Shown in pieces: positions 35,069 to 44,712 of a stretch of 64,000 nucleotides of DNA. The first letter of the stretch is position 1, and each line of letters starts with the position of its first letter. The DNA lies in contig NZ_MZMO01000001.1 in assembly GCF_002240565.1 (NCBI RefSeq), forward strand, positions 1,550,001 to 1,614,000. Direction: 5' to 3'. The translations under genes were made by a program, and so were the position numbers. Source of the stretch: Clavibacter michiganensis subsp. insidiosus (GTDB lineage Bacteria > Actinomycetota > Actinomycetes > Actinomycetales > Microbacteriaceae). Under the pieces are notes generated by a model. That model had not been told where the DNA came from and ran no database searches. It saw only the letters and a list, made by a program, of their open reading frames with translations.

Positions 35069-36814
35069 GTGACATCGACACTGAACCGTCCCACCGCGAT
35101 CCCCGCGGGTCAGGCGAGGGTCCTCGACGGCTCCGGCAAGGCCGAGCGTCGCGGCAACGTCGTGGTCAACTGGATCACCTCCACCGACCACAAGACGATC
35201 GGGTACCTGTACCTGATCACCTCGTTCCTCTACTTCTGCCTCGGCGGGGTCATGGCGCTCGTCATCCGCGCCCAGCTCTTCGAGCCGGGCCTGCACGTGG
35301 TGGAGACGAAGGAGCAGTACAACCAGCTCTTCACCATGCACGGCACGATCATGCTGCTCATGTTCGCGACGCCGCTCTTCGCGGGCTTTGCCAACGTGCT
35401 CATGCCGCTGCAGATCGGCGCTCCGGACGTCGCGTTCCCGCGCCTCAACGCGTTCGCGTACTGGCTGTTCAACTTCGGCTCGCTCATCGCGGTCGCCGGT
35501 TTCCTCACCCCGGCCGGAGCGGCCTCGTTCGGATGGTTCGCGTACGCGCCGCTGTCCAGCACGACGTTCTCGCCCGGGTTGGGAGGCAATCTCTGGGTGA
35601 TGGGCCTGGCGCTCAGCGGATTCGGCACCATCCTCGGCGCGGTCAACTTCGTGACGACGATCATCACGATGCGCGCCCCGGGCATGACCATGTTCCGCAT
35701 GCCGATCTTCACGTGGAACATCCTCGTGACGTCGATCCTCGTGCTGATGGCCTTCCCGGTCCTCGCGGCCGCGCTGTTCGGCCTCGGCGCCGACCGCATC
35801 TTCGACGCGCACATCTACGACCCGGCCAACGGCGGCGCCATCCTGTGGCAGCACCTCTTCTGGTTCTTCGGGCACCCCGAGGTCTACATCATCGCGCTGC
35901 CGTTCTTCGGCATCGTCTCGGAGGTCTTCCCGGTCTTCAGCCGCAAGCCGATCTTCGGGTACAAGACGCTCGTGTACGCGACCATCTCCATCGCGGCCCT
36001 CTCGGTCACGGTGTGGGCGCACCACATGTACGTCACGGGCTCCGTGCTGCTGCCGTTCTTCTCGCTCATGACCATGCTCATCGCGGTCCCCACCGGCGTG
36101 AAGATCTTCAACTGGATCGGGACCATGTGGCGCGGATCGGTCACGTTCGAGACGCCCATGCTCTGGGCCATCGGCTTCCTCATCACGTTCACGTTCGGCG
36201 GCCTGACCGGCGTCATCCTGGCATCGCCCCCGCTCGACTTCCACGTGTCGGACACGTACTTCGTCGTCGCGCACTTCCACTACGTCGTGTTCGGCACCGT
36301 CGTGTTCGCCATGTTCTCCGGCTTCTACTTCTGGTGGCCGAAGTGGACGGGCACGATGCTCAACGAGCGCCTCGGCAAGGTCCACTTCTGGCTGCTGTTC
36401 ATCGGCTTCCACACCACGTTCCTCATCCAGCACTGGCTGGGCGTCATGGGCATGCCGCGTCGTTACGCGACGTACCAGCCCGAGGACGACTTCACGTGGA
36501 TGAACCAGCTGTCCACCATCGGCGCCGGCATCCTCGCGCTGTCGATGATCCCGTTCTTCCTGAACGTCTGGATCACCGCCCGCACGGCGCCGCGCGTCAC
36601 CGTGAACGACCCGTGGGGCTACGGCCGCTCGCTGGAGTGGGCGACCTCCTGCCCGCCGCCGCGGCACAACTTCACGTCCATCCCGCGGATCCGCTCGGAG
36701 GCCCCGGCCTTCGACCTCAACCACCCCGAGGCGGGCATCCCCGTGGGAATCGGTCCGGCCAAGGACGCTCCCGATGCCGCGACCTACGACATCTCCAGCG
36801 ACAAGGTGAAGTGA
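35069..36814 (+). CDS. ctaD: Cytochrome c oxidase subunit I (aa3 type)
   Basis: 581 residues, twelve membrane helices. The conserved HPEVYI with the CuB ligand and cross-linked tyrosine, WAHHMY, and the low-spin heme region MHGTIMLL are intact. It reduces oxygen to water and pumps protons. GTG 35069 follows ctaC by ten bases; the C-terminal tail (about 60 residues after the last helix) is rich in Pro and Asp. It overlaps nothing and leads into ctaF one base after its stop. Confidence 0.97.
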   Translation: MTSTLNRPTAIPAGQARVLDGSGKAERRGNVVVNWITSTDHKTIGYLYLITSFLYFCLGGVMALVIRAQLFEPGLHVVETKEQYNQLFTMHGTIMLLMFATPLFAGFANVLMPLQIGAPDVAFPRLNAFAYWLFNFGSLIAVAGFLTPAGAASFGWFAYAPLSSTTFSPGLGGNLWVMGLALSGFGTILGAVNFVTTIITMRAPGMTMFRMPIFTWNILVTSILVLMAFPVLAAALFGLGADRIFDAHIYDPANGGAILWQHLFWFFGHPEVYIIALPFFGIVSEVFPVFSRKPIFGYKTLVYATISIAALSVTVWAHHMYVTGSVLLPFFSLMTMLIAVPTGVKIFNWIGTMWRGSVTFETPMLWAIGFLITFTFGGLTGVILASPPLDFHVSDTYFVVAHFHYVVFGTVVFAMFSGFYFWWPKWTGTMLNERLGKVHFWLLFIGFHTTFLIQHWLGVMGMPRRYATYQPEDDFTWMNQLSTIGAGILALSMIPFFLNVWITARTAPRVTVNDPWGYGRSLEWATSCPPPRHNFTSIPRIRSEAPAFDLNHPEAGIPVGIGPAKDAPDAATYDISSDKVK

Positions 36815-36815
36815 C

Positions 36816-37232
36816 GTGCGCGCCAATAGGAACCTGTTCTACGTCCTCGCGGTCTTCTTCGTCATCGCGGCGGCCGCGTACACGATCTGGCACATCATCG
36901 ACACCGGTGAGGTGGAGTGGGTCGGCACGCTGGCCATCGCGCTGTCCGGGGCGCTGGCCGCGTTCATCGGCTTCTTCGTGGCCCGTCTCTACGCGGCGCA
37001 GAACGGCGAGCTCCCGGAGGACCGCAGCGACGCGAACGTCGACGACGGCGACCCTGAGCTCGGCTTCTTCAGCCCGTGGAGCTGGTGGCCCGTGATCCTC
37101 GCCGCCGGTGCCGCGTCCGTGTTCCTCGGCCTCGCCGTGGGCATCTGGATCGCCATCATCGGCGGCGGGCTCGCGCTCATCGCGCTCGTGGGCTGGACCT
37201 ACGAGTACTACCGCGGCTACTTCGCCCGCTGA
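36816..37232 (+). CDS. ctaF: Actinobacterial cytochrome c oxidase subunit IV (CtaF)
   Basis: 138 residues with four membrane segments arranged as two pairs around a short acidic loop (EDRSDANVDDGDPELGFFSPWSWWP). The FFSPWSWWP motif is characteristic of the actinobacterial subunit IV. It stabilises the aa3 oxidase. It starts one base after ctaD. Confidence 0.93.
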   Translation: MRANRNLFYVLAVFFVIAAAAYTIWHIIDTGEVEWVGTLAIALSGALAAFIGFFVARLYAAQNGELPEDRSDANVDDGDPELGFFSPWSWWPVILAAGAASVFLGLAVGIWIAIIGGGLALIALVGWTYEYYRGYFAR

Positions 37233-37236
37233 TCCG

Positions 37237-37674
37237 ATGGTCGACATCCGGCACGCCCAGGCCACGGACGGCGATGCGGTCTTCGCGCTGTGCCAGCAGC
37301 TCGACATGATCAACGCCCCGGCGACGCGGGACGACTTCGACGTCACCTTCTCCCACATCCTGCGGGCGAACAAGGACGAGGGTCGCGACGTCCTCCTCGT
37401 CGCGGAGGACGCGGGCACGGTCGTGGGGTACGCGTACCTCGTCGTATCGCGGCTCCTGTACGCGGGCGGGCTGAGCGCGCACCTCGAGGAGCTCGTGGTG
37501 GACACCACGGCCCGCAGCGCCGGGACGGGCTCGGGCCTGGTCCGTGCGGTCGAGCGCCTGTGCGGCGATCGCGGCGTCGGGCAGATCACCATGAGCACGC
37601 GTCGTGCCGGAGAGTTCTACAAGCGCCTCGGCTACGAGCGCACGGCGGAGTTCTACAAGAAGCTCCTGCGCTAG
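37237..37674 (+). CDS. GNAT family N-acetyltransferase
   Basis: 145 residues from ATG 37237, four bases after ctaF. The acetyl-CoA fold elements are LEELVVDTTARSAGTGSGLVRAVE (motif A, with the Q/RxxGxG/A loop as RSAGTG) and FYKRLGYERT (motif B). The acceptor substrate is unknown. Co-orientation and close spacing suggest it is read through from the cta operon without implying a functional link. Confidence 0.88.
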   Translation: MVDIRHAQATDGDAVFALCQQLDMINAPATRDDFDVTFSHILRANKDEGRDVLLVAEDAGTVVGYAYLVVSRLLYAGGLSAHLEELVVDTTARSAGTGSGLVRAVERLCGDRGVGQITMSTRRAGEFYKRLGYERTAEFYKKLLR

Positions 37675-37690
37675 CCGGGCGGTGCAGCAT

Positions 37691-37728
37691 CGTCGATGCC
37701 CGGTCCCCTCGAGGCCCGGGCATCGACG
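37691..37728. terminator. Bidirectional hairpin terminator
   Basis: Perfect 13-bp stem CGTCGATGCCCGG / CCGGGCATCGACG with a 12-base loop that itself contains CCTCGAGG. It sits between convergent genes (GNAT and the phosphatase pseudogene). Confidence 0.82.
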
Positions 37729-37793
37729 CGTCCGGGGCGAGATGCGCCGACGGGCATGCGAGCCCTCGAGCGCGCAAGCGGCGCCCGCGCGCC

Positions 37794-39165
37794 TCAGAGC
37801 GGGGCCGCGGCCCGTCGGATGGCCACGACGGTCACGTCGTCGGGCGGCGCGGTCGACGTCGCCATGCGCGTGAGGCTCGCCACCGCGGCGGCGGCGGTGC
37901 GATCGGCGTCCGCGGCGGTGCGGGCGGCGGTGTCCATGGAGTCTCCCGTCCCGTCGAAGAGGTCCAGGACCCCGTCGCTGCAGACGAGGAGCATGTCGCC
38001 GGGATCGAGGCGGAGTCGCGTCGTGGACCACTCCTGCGTGCCCAGGACGCCCAGCGGCAGGTTCCGGGACGGCACGGCCTCCCGCGTGCCATCGGCGCGG
38101 CACACGACGGAGAGCCCGTGCCCCGCGTCCACCAGCGCGACCTCGCCGGTGCGGACGTCCAAGCGCATGTGCAGGAGGGCGACGAAGGCGTCGTTGGCGT
38201 CGAGGTCCGCCTCGACCGCCCGGTCCACGACGGAGGGCGTGCGGGCCGGGTCGAGGGCTGAGGACGCGACGCGTAGCGCGGCGCGGACCGTCGCGGCGAT
38301 CCTGGCCGCGCCCACGCTCGTGCCCATCACGTCCGCGAGCGTGACGACCAGGCCGTCCGGGGTGCGCTGCCAGTCGAAGAAGTCGCCGCTCACCGCACCG
38401 CTGGGACGCAGGTCCCGGCCGCGCCGTAGCCGGGCAGGTCGGGGACGGACTGCGGCAGGAGGCGGAGCTGCACGCCGCCCCCGTCGACGAGCTCCTGCCG
38501 GGAGGTCGCGGCCCGGGCGGCGAACATCTTCGCGACCTGCTCACCGCTGAGCGACGCCATGCTGAACGACACGACGACCAGCAGCACGAGAGTGATGAGC
38601 GTCGTGCTCGGCGTGCCGAACCACGTCGTGAAGACGTCGCCGCGGGGGCCGGCGCCGAGGAAGACGACCGTGCGGACAGCGTAGTAGGTCGCCAGGGCTC
38701 CCGACGCCAGGATGAGCGGCCACCTGGTCCGGGACAGCCCCGCGTCGAGCATGACGATCTCGCGGGTGGACATCCCGATGAGCCCGGCCATCATGGCCAG
38801 GTAGAGCGGCCCGCCCGACCAGTCGTTGGTGGCGGGGGAGTCCGTGGCGGACACGGCCGTGATGAGGTCGCCGGGGCCACCACGAGCCACCAGGGGGTCG
38901 CCCGGCCGCGCAGGGACCGGCTCCCTATCCCGACCGATGCGGCCCCGGCGACGATGAGCCCGTTCCCGAGCGGGTTGCCCCACACCTGCGCGGCCGTGCC
39001 GTCCAGCAGGTAGGCGAGCGAGCCGCCCATGAAGAGGGCCGGCGCGGCGCACCACCAGAAGCTGAACGGGGATCGGGTGCTGCGGAAGGTGACGAGGGCG
39101 AAGAGCAGGAACAGCGTGAGGGTGGTGACGCCGAAGGCGATGCGGAGGGTGGGCGAGTCGAGCAA
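37794..39165 (-). pseudogene. Membrane PP2C/SpoIIE-type serine phosphatase gene, two frameshifts
   Basis: Three consecutive frames together make one protein. From TTG 39165 an N-terminal membrane domain reads to about 38878 (AFGVTTLTLFLLFALV..., PWWLVVAP). It continues one frame over with GDLITAVSA and more membrane helices to about 38415 (YGAAG), and again one frame over with RPSGAVSGDFFDW, VDAGHG and PPDDVTVV, the SpoIIE/PP2C core with its metal aspartates. Both shifts correspond to loss of a single base, at CCCCGG (38871-38878) and at CCGGG (38411-38420). The intact protein would be about 455 residues. Either the gene is decaying or the sequence has base-calling errors there. The true start is uncertain. 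Confidence 0.75.
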
Positions 39166-39382
39166 GGCGCGGTCCGTGTTCCCTGGGTCGGGCCCGGCGG
39201 GGGATCCGCAGGGGATCGGCCCGTCGCGAGGGCGGGGCTCCTCTCCGGAGGGCGACGCCGAGCTCTCCGCTTCCCCCCGGACAGCAGCAGTCTGACCCTC
39301 GCCACGCTACCCGGGGCCGGGTGCCGGTGACGCGGTCGGGACGGGGAGCGGCGTGGATCGGCCAGCTCCTCGCTCGTCCGCC

Positions 39383-40284
39383 TCAGCTCGCCGTGTCGAT
39401 GTCGCGTCGGCGGAGGACGTGGATCATGACGTCGACGGTGACGCTCTGCCGCGCGGTGGCGGCCGGGGACGCCGCGGCGTCGGAGGAGCTGGGGGCCGTC
39501 GCATGCGGTCCGCTCGGGTGGTGCGCGGACGGGCCCATGGCCAGGAGCAGGGCGACGTCGTCGTCGGAGAGGTCCAGGACGCTCTTCACGTGCGTCTCGG
39601 AGACGGCGTCGAACAGGGGCTCCGCCGCCTCGAGGATCCGCTCCCGCTTGTCCTCCTGCACGCCCACGGCGCGGCCCTGGGCGCGGAGCTCCGCCAGGTG
39701 CCGCGGCCCGGCGGCCACGATGGCGAGGTATCCGCCGGGGAGAGGACCCGGTGGAACTCGGGCAGGTTGCGAGGCGCGAACACGTCGAGGATCACGTCGG
39801 CGGCGCGGTCGCGGACGGGGAGCCCCGCCCACGTGTCGGCCACGAGGCCGTCGACGTCCCGCCTGCCGCGCACCGCGATCGCGACGGCCGCCGGGGAGAG
39901 GTCGGCGGCGAGACCGATCGCGCCGGCGGACCGGTCGAGCACGGCACGGAGGTAGTGCCCCGTCCCGCAGCCCGCGTCGAGGAAGCGGGGTCCGGCGTCG
40001 GCGGCGGAGCCGGAGGGGCCCCCGACGACCGCGGCGATCGCTTGGACGAGCGCGTCGACCAGCAGCGTGTAGTGGCTGCGTTCGAGGAACCGGTCGCGTG
40101 CCGCCAGCATCTCGGACGTGTCGCCGGTGACCCGGGTGCCCGGTGCGAGGAGCGTCGCGTACCCGCGCTTGTTGGCATCGACGGAGTGGCCGCGGTCGCA
40201 GCGGATCACGAGCGGCGGTACGGCGTGGAGGTCGTCGCCGCAGGTCGGGCAGCGGAGCCACGACGCGAGCCGGACGAGATCCAC
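39383..40284 (-). pseudogene. RlmA-type 23S rRNA methyltransferase gene with one frameshift
   Basis: From ATG 40284 the frame encodes a zinc motif (CPTCG ... RCDRGHS), DANKRGYATLL, and the SAM site FLDAGCGTGHYL, as in rRNA (guanine-N1) methyltransferases of the RlmA family. At about 39733-39740 the reading frame breaks in a CCCC run: NLPEFHRVLSP should continue as GGYLAIVAAGPRHLAELR, which is found one frame over and runs to a stop at 39383 with the family-like EDKRERILEAAEPLFD segment. One lost C explains it. If real, the product loses its C-terminal third. RlmA-type enzymes modify G745/G748 of 23S rRNA and the latter can give tylosin-type macrolide resistance; which base is modified here is unknown. 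Confidence 0.75.
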
Positions 40285-40330
40285 GGGTGCTCCTCGTGTG
40301 GTGGTGGGCGATGTTCGGACCCGCGCGCAC

Positions 40331-40365
40331 GAGAGCCGGTCCGGCGTACGGCCGGACCGGCTCTC
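40331..40365 (-). terminator. Terminator of the qcr/ctaE operon
   Basis: Perfect 15-bp stem GAGAGCCGGTCCGGC / GCCGGACCGGCTCTC with a five-base loop, about 40 bases after the qcrB stop on the minus strand. Confidence 0.85.
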
Positions 40366-40402
40366 GGTCGTGCTCGTGCGTCAGCGCGAGCGGAAGTGGC
40401 GC

Positions 40403-42031
40403 CTAGTGGTGGTCGCTGCGCTCGACGTCCTTCGTGGTGACCGGGGAGATCCGGTCCTCGAAGAACCACTTGGACAGCGCCGCGCGGGCCCGCTGGTTGA
40501 CCGTGATTCGTCCACGGCTGTCCGGGCGGATCATGAGCGGCTTGTAGCCGTCGAAGCTGACCAGGCGCCAGCGCTCGTACTCGTCGAGCTGCTCGTGCAC
40601 CTCGATGAACTCGCCCCCGGGCAGCTTCACGATGCGGCCCGACTCGACGCCGTGCAGGGCGATCTCGCGGTCCTTCTTCATGAGCGCCAGGCAGATGCGC
40701 TTGGCCACCTGGTAGGCGATGACCGGTCCGAGGATCAGCAGCGCCTGCAGCGTGTGGATGACGCCCTCCATCGACACCTTGAAGTGCGTGGCGATGAGGT
40801 CGGAGCTCGCCGCGGACCAGAGGACCGCGTAGAACGTGACGCCAGCGGCGCCGATGGCGGTGCGCGTCGGGGCGTTGCGCGGGCGGTCGAGGATGTGGTG
40901 CTCGCGCTTGTCGCCCGTGATCCACGCCTCGATGAAGGGGTAGAGCGCGACGAGCACGATGAACAGACCCAGGACCGTGATCGGCAGGATGATGTTGAAC
41001 GAGAACGTGTGGTCGAACAGCACGAACTCGAGTCCCGGCGGAACGAGGCGGAGCGCACCGTCGGCGAATCCGATGTACCAGTCGGGTTGCGTTCCCGCCG
41101 AAACGGGCGAGGGATCGTAGGGCCCGTAGTTCCAGATCGGGTTGATCGTGAAGAACGACGCCATGACGACGATCACGCCGAAGACGACGAAGAAGAACCC
41201 GCCTGCCTTCGCCGCGAAGGTGGGGAGGACCGGGACGCCGACCACGTTCTCGTTCGTGCGGCCGGGGCCGGCGAACTGGGTGTGCTTGTGCACGACCACG
41301 AAGAGGAGGTGGAGCGCGAGGAACGCCACGAGGATCGCCGGCAGCAGCAGGATGTGCAGCGTGTAGAGCCTCGGGATGATGTGCGTGCCCGGGAACTCGC
41401 CGCCGAAGAGCAGGAAGGAGATCCACGTGCCGATGACCGGGATGCCCTTCACCATGCCGTCGATGATGCGCAGGCCGTTGCCGGAGAGCAGGTCGTCGGG
41501 GAGCGAGTAGCCCGTGAAGCCCTCGGCCATCGCGAGGATGAAGAGGACGAAGCCGATGAACCAGTTCAGCTCGCGCGGCTTGCGGAACGCACCCGTGAAG
41601 TAGATGCGCAGCATGTGCAGGCCGATGGACGCCACGAAAAGCAGGGCGGCCCAGTGGTGGATCTGCCGCATGAGCAGGCCGCCGCGGATGTCGAACGAGA
41701 TGTCGAGCGACGACGACATGGCGACGGACATCTCGACGCCCTTGAGGGGCGCGTACGAGCCGGCGTAGTGCGTCTCCGCCATCGACGGGTTGAAGAAGAA
41801 GGTCAGCCACGTGCCCGTGAGCAGGATGACGACGAAGCTGTAGAGCGCCACCTCGCCGAGCATGAAGGACCAGTGGTCCGGGAAGATCTTCCGCCCGAAC
41901 TCCTTGACGGCGACGCTGACGCTGGTGCGCTCGTCGAGGTAGGTGGCAGCGGCGGCGGTGAGGCCGCCCCCGCTCTTGGCGGCGGGCGCGGCAGCACCCG
42001 TCGTGGTCGGATCAGCTGTTGTAGTCACCAC
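40403..42031 (-). CDS. qcrB: Menaquinol-cytochrome c reductase cytochrome b subunit QcrB
   Basis: 542 residues, with eight membrane helices. Heme-ligand histidine pairs appear in the first part (HHWAALLF and HILLLPAILVAFLALH regions), and PIWNYGPYDPS marks the quinol pocket (PEWY-like region). The about 120-residue C-terminal extension beyond the usual cytochrome b is typical of actinobacteria. It oxidises menaquinol. The start GTG 42031 overlaps the qcrA end by 20 bases. Confidence 0.95.
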   Translation of the reverse strand: MVTTTADPTTTGAAAPAAKSGGGLTAAAATYLDERTSVSVAVKEFGRKIFPDHWSFMLGEVALYSFVVILLTGTWLTFFFNPSMAETHYAGSYAPLKGVEMSVAMSSSLDISFDIRGGLLMRQIHHWAALLFVASIGLHMLRIYFTGAFRKPRELNWFIGFVLFILAMAEGFTGYSLPDDLLSGNGLRIIDGMVKGIPVIGTWISFLLFGGEFPGTHIIPRLYTLHILLLPAILVAFLALHLLFVVVHKHTQFAGPGRTNENVVGVPVLPTFAAKAGGFFFVVFGVIVVMASFFTINPIWNYGPYDPSPVSAGTQPDWYIGFADGALRLVPPGLEFVLFDHTFSFNIILPITVLGLFIVLVALYPFIEAWITGDKREHHILDRPRNAPTRTAIGAAGVTFYAVLWSAASSDLIATHFKVSMEGVIHTLQALLILGPVIAYQVAKRICLALMKKDREIALHGVESGRIVKLPGGEFIEVHEQLDEYERWRLVSFDGYKPLMIRPDSRGRITVNQRARAALSKWFFEDRISPVTTKDVERSDHH

Positions 42032-43121
42032 GACGCTCCCAGAAACTCGCCCCTACGGGCTCGGTGAAATCACTCTGTGCAATGAGGTAGCCCTCGTCGT
42101 TGACGGCGATGGGCAGCTGCGGCAGGGGCCGCTTGGCCGGTCCGAAGATGACCTCGCAGTGGTTGGTCACGTCGAACTGGGACTGGTGGCAGGGGCAGAG
42201 CAGGTGGTGGGTCTGCTGCTCGTAGAGCGCCACCGGGCAACCCACGTGCGTGCAGACCTTGGAGTACGCGACGATCCCGTCGTAGGACCAGCCCTTGCGC
42301 TCCGGCGTCTCGACGAGGTCCTCGGGGCGGAGTCGCATGAGCAGCACCGCGGCCTTGGCCTTCTCCTCGAGCTTGCCCACCTCGAGCTCCATGAGGGAGG
42401 CCGGGATGACGTGGAACGCCGAGCCGATCGTGACGTCCGACGCCTTGATGGGGGTGCCGGAGGGATCGCGGGTCAGTACCTCGCCCTTCTTCCACAGCGT
42501 GTGGCTGAGGGCGGAGGCGGGCTCCTCGGCGCTGCCCGGGTAGAGGTCGCGGAAGAGGATCACGGCCGGGAGCGGGAAGGCGACGAGGGCGCCGATGAGG
42601 CTGTTGCGGATGAGGGAGCGACGACCGAAGCCGGACTCCTCATTCGCCTGGGCGAAGATCTCGACGGCGCGGGCCTGCGTGGCGGGCGAGCCGCCCTGAG
42701 GGTGCCGCTCGTCGATCAGCTCGTGGTCGCTCATGAGTGCCTTGGACCAGTGGATGGCGCCGATGCCGAGGCTCAGGAGCGCCAGCGCGATGCCTACGCC
42801 GAGGAAGAGGTTGTTGAGGCGCACGCTGCCGGGGTCGTCCGCGTAGATCGGGAAGCCGAAGTAGGCGCCGATCGCGAAGACGCTGCCGACGATGGACAGG
42901 TAGAACCACGTGTAGACGACGCGCTCGGCGGTCTTCGCCTTCTTCGGGTCCTTGTCGGTGACGCGGAGGCGGTGCTCCGGGAAGCCGGGGTTCTGGAAGG
43001 CGTCACGCGTGGCGACGGCCGTGCCGCCGGCGAGCACGACGTCGCGGCCTGCCGGCTCGAGCTCGCCGGCGTCGTAGCCCGCGGGGACGACGCCCGACTC
43101 GTCCTTATCGTCGTGTGCCAT
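42012..43121 (-). CDS. qcrA: Rieske iron-sulfur protein QcrA
   Basis: 369 residues. Three membrane segments in the N-terminal half (an actinobacterial feature) precede the Rieske domain. Cluster ligands are in CTHVGCPV and CPCHQSQFD; the extra cysteines form the stabilising disulfide. It shuttles electrons from menaquinol to QcrC. GTG/ATG ambiguity at the start is small; 43121 begins MAHDDKDES. It lies between qcrC and qcrB, the standard order. Confidence 0.96.
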   Translation of the reverse strand: MAHDDKDESGVVPAGYDAGELEPAGRDVVLAGGTAVATRDAFQNPGFPEHRLRVTDKDPKKAKTAERVVYTWFYLSIVGSVFAIGAYFGFPIYADDPGSVRLNNLFLGVGIALALLSLGIGAIHWSKALMSDHELIDERHPQGGSPATQARAVEIFAQANEESGFGRRSLIRNSLIGALVAFPLPAVILFRDLYPGSAEEPASALSHTLWKKGEVLTRDPSGTPIKASDVTIGSAFHVIPASLMELEVGKLEEKAKAAVLLMRLRPEDLVETPERKGWSYDGIVAYSKVCTHVGCPVALYEQQTHHLLCPCHQSQFDVTNHCEVIFGPAKRPLPQLPIAVNDEGYLIAQSDFTEPVGASFWERRGDYNS

Positions 43122-43166
43122 GTACGTGCCTCTCCTGTGTTCTGGTGCTGGTCATCGATGCGGGCG

Positions 43167-43967
43167 TCAGTTGGACCGGGCCGTGAGCCACACGGTCAGG
43201 GCGACGATGCCGCCGAGGCCGAAGATCCACATGAAGAGCCCCTCGGAGACCGGGCCGAGCCCGCCGAGGTTCGCGCCGCCGACCGTGCTGTTCTCCTCGA
43301 TGTACTGCAGCGACGTGATGATGTCGCGCTTGTCCTCGGGGGAGATGTTGGTGTCGTTGAAGACCGGCATGTTCTGCGGGCCGGTGACCATGGCCTCGTA
43401 GATGTGGACCGGGGCCACGCCCTCGAGGCTGGGGGCGAACTTGCCCTCCGTGAGGGCGCCTCCTGCCGCCGCCACGTTGTGGCACATGGCGCAGTTGATG
43501 CGGAAGAGCTCGGCGCCGTTCGCGGCGTCGCCCTTCCCGTCGAGGTACTGGCCGTCGGGGATGGCCGGGCCGGGAGCGAGCGAGGCGACGTACGCCGCGA
43601 GCTGCTTCACCTGGGTGTCGGTGAACTGCGTGGGCTTCTCCGGTGCCTGGACCGTGGTGCCCTGCAGCGGCATGCGGCCGGTGCCGACCTGGAAGTCGAC
43701 GGACGCCGCGCCGACGCCGATGAGGCTCGGGGCGACGCCCGTGCCGGTCGCGTCCATGCCGTGGCAGGTGGCGCAGTTGGAGCCGAAGAGCTTCTGGCCC
43801 TCGTCGATGGTCTGCGCGGACTTCAGGTCGACCTCGGCCGACGCGGTGCCCGACTGGATCATCGAGTAGGCGCCACCCGTGGCGAGCAGGCCGATGGCGA
43901 GCAGGGCGATGGTGGTCAGGGGGCTGCGGCGACCGGTTCGACGGGCGCGTGCTGTCTTGGTGCTCAT
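43167..43967 (-). CDS. qcrC: Diheme cytochrome c subunit QcrC
   Basis: 266 residues from ATG 43967. A basic N-terminus and signal-anchor helix (residues 17-38) lead into two c-type heme domains with CATCH and CAMCH, then a C-terminal membrane helix (MWIFGLGGIVALTVWLTA). The diheme subunit replaces a soluble cytochrome c and wires bc1 directly to the aa3 oxidase in actinobacterial supercomplexes. Methionine sixth ligands are likely GRMPLQG and NMPVFND. Confidence 0.95.
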   Translation of the reverse strand: MSTKTARARRTGRRSPLTTIALLAIGLLATGGAYSMIQSGTASAEVDLKSAQTIDEGQKLFGSNCATCHGMDATGTGVAPSLIGVGAASVDFQVGTGRMPLQGTTVQAPEKPTQFTDTQVKQLAAYVASLAPGPAIPDGQYLDGKGDAANGAELFRINCAMCHNVAAAGGALTEGKFAPSLEGVAPVHIYEAMVTGPQNMPVFNDTNISPEDKRDIITSLQYIEENSTVGGANLGGLGPVSEGLFMWIFGLGGIVALTVWLTARSN

Positions 43968-43993
43968 GCTGTGGTTGTTGCTCCCGCTCGGTG

Positions 43994-44623
43994 CTATTTG
44001 AGGACGTAGATGACCAGGAAGAGCCCGATCCAGACCACGTCGACGAAGTGCCAGTAGTAGGACACGACGATGGCGCTCGTGGCCTCCCTGTGCCCCATCG
44101 ACCGGACCGCGAAGATGCGGCCGATGACGAGGAGGAAGGCGATGAGGCCGCCGGTGACGTGGAGGCCGTGGAAGCCCGTGGTCATGTAGAACGCCGAGCC
44201 GTAGGCATTGCTGCCGAGCGTGATCCCCTCGGTGACGAGGGTGGCGTACTCGAAGATCTGACCCACGACGAAGATGGCGCCGAGGGCGTAGGTGAGGAAG
44301 AACCACTCGACCGTGCCCCACTGGCTGGGCTTCCAGCCCGTGGCCCGCGCCTGCAGGCGCTCGGCCGCGAACACGCCGAACTGGCACGTGAACGAGCTCG
44401 ACACGAGGATGAGCGTGTTCACGAGGGAGAAGGGCACGTTGAGGCGGCCCGCCTCGAACTCCCAGAGGGCACCGGACGTGGAACGCAGGGTGAAGTAGAT
44501 CGCGAAGAGACCCGCGAAGAACATCACCTCGCTGCCGAGCCACACGATGGTGCCGACGGCGACCGTGTTCGGCCGGTTCACCACCGGCGCGGTCGATATT
44601 GGGGAGATTGAGGTGGTCGTCAC
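43994..44623 (-). CDS. ctaE: Cytochrome c oxidase subunit III
   Basis: 209 residues from GTG 44623, which lies exactly seven bases after a CATAAT -10; ATG 44632 inside that hexamer and GTG 44653 are alternatives. Five to seven membrane helices with [31 protein letters not shown] and [13 protein letters not shown], the subunit III signatures. It heads the ctaE-qcrC-qcrA-qcrB operon, separate from ctaCDF 6 kb away. It stabilises the oxidase core. Confidence 0.95.
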   Translation of the reverse strand: MTTTSISPISTAPVVNRPNTVAVGTIVWLGSEVMFFAGLFAIYFTLRSTSGALWEFEAGRLNVPFSLVNTLILVSSSFTCQFGVFAAERLQARATGWKPSQWGTVEWFFLTYALGAIFVVGQIFEYATLVTEGITLGSNAYGSAFYMTTGFHGLHVTGGLIAFLLVIGRIFAVRSMGHREATSAIVVSYYWHFVDVVWIGLFLVIYVLK

Positions 44624-44630
44624 AGGTTCC

Positions 44631-44636
44631 ATTATG
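44631..44636 (-). promoter_or_regulatory. -10 element of the ctaE-qcrCAB operon, leaderless-type
   Basis: CATAAT on the minus strand, seven bases before GTG 44623. It implies the respiratory operon starts translation at the very 5' end. Confidence 0.5.
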
Positions 44637-44699
44637 ACCCAGGCCGACGACACCCGATGCCCACCCCGGCCGCCCGTGAGATCCGATCCAGCCGCTCGT

Positions 44700-44705
44700 T
44701 AGGCT
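44700..44705 (+). promoter_or_regulatory. -10 element of trpD, leaderless-type
   Basis: TAGGCT-N7-ATG (44713). Divergent from the ctaE promoter across about 60 bases. Confidence 0.5.
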
Positions 44706-44712
44706 GATCGCC

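Noticed and set aside
38925..39305. Possible upstream N-terminal extension of the phosphatase gene from 39305
   Set aside because: The frame yields Arg/Pro/Ser-rich sequence with no hydrophobic segment, and does not match the downstream membrane domain's frame; likely non-coding.
40118..42067. A 649-codon plus-strand frame opposite qcrB
   Set aside because: Antisense shadow of a conserved respiratory gene; sequence is Glu/Asp/Arg/His repeats typical of reversed membrane-protein codons.
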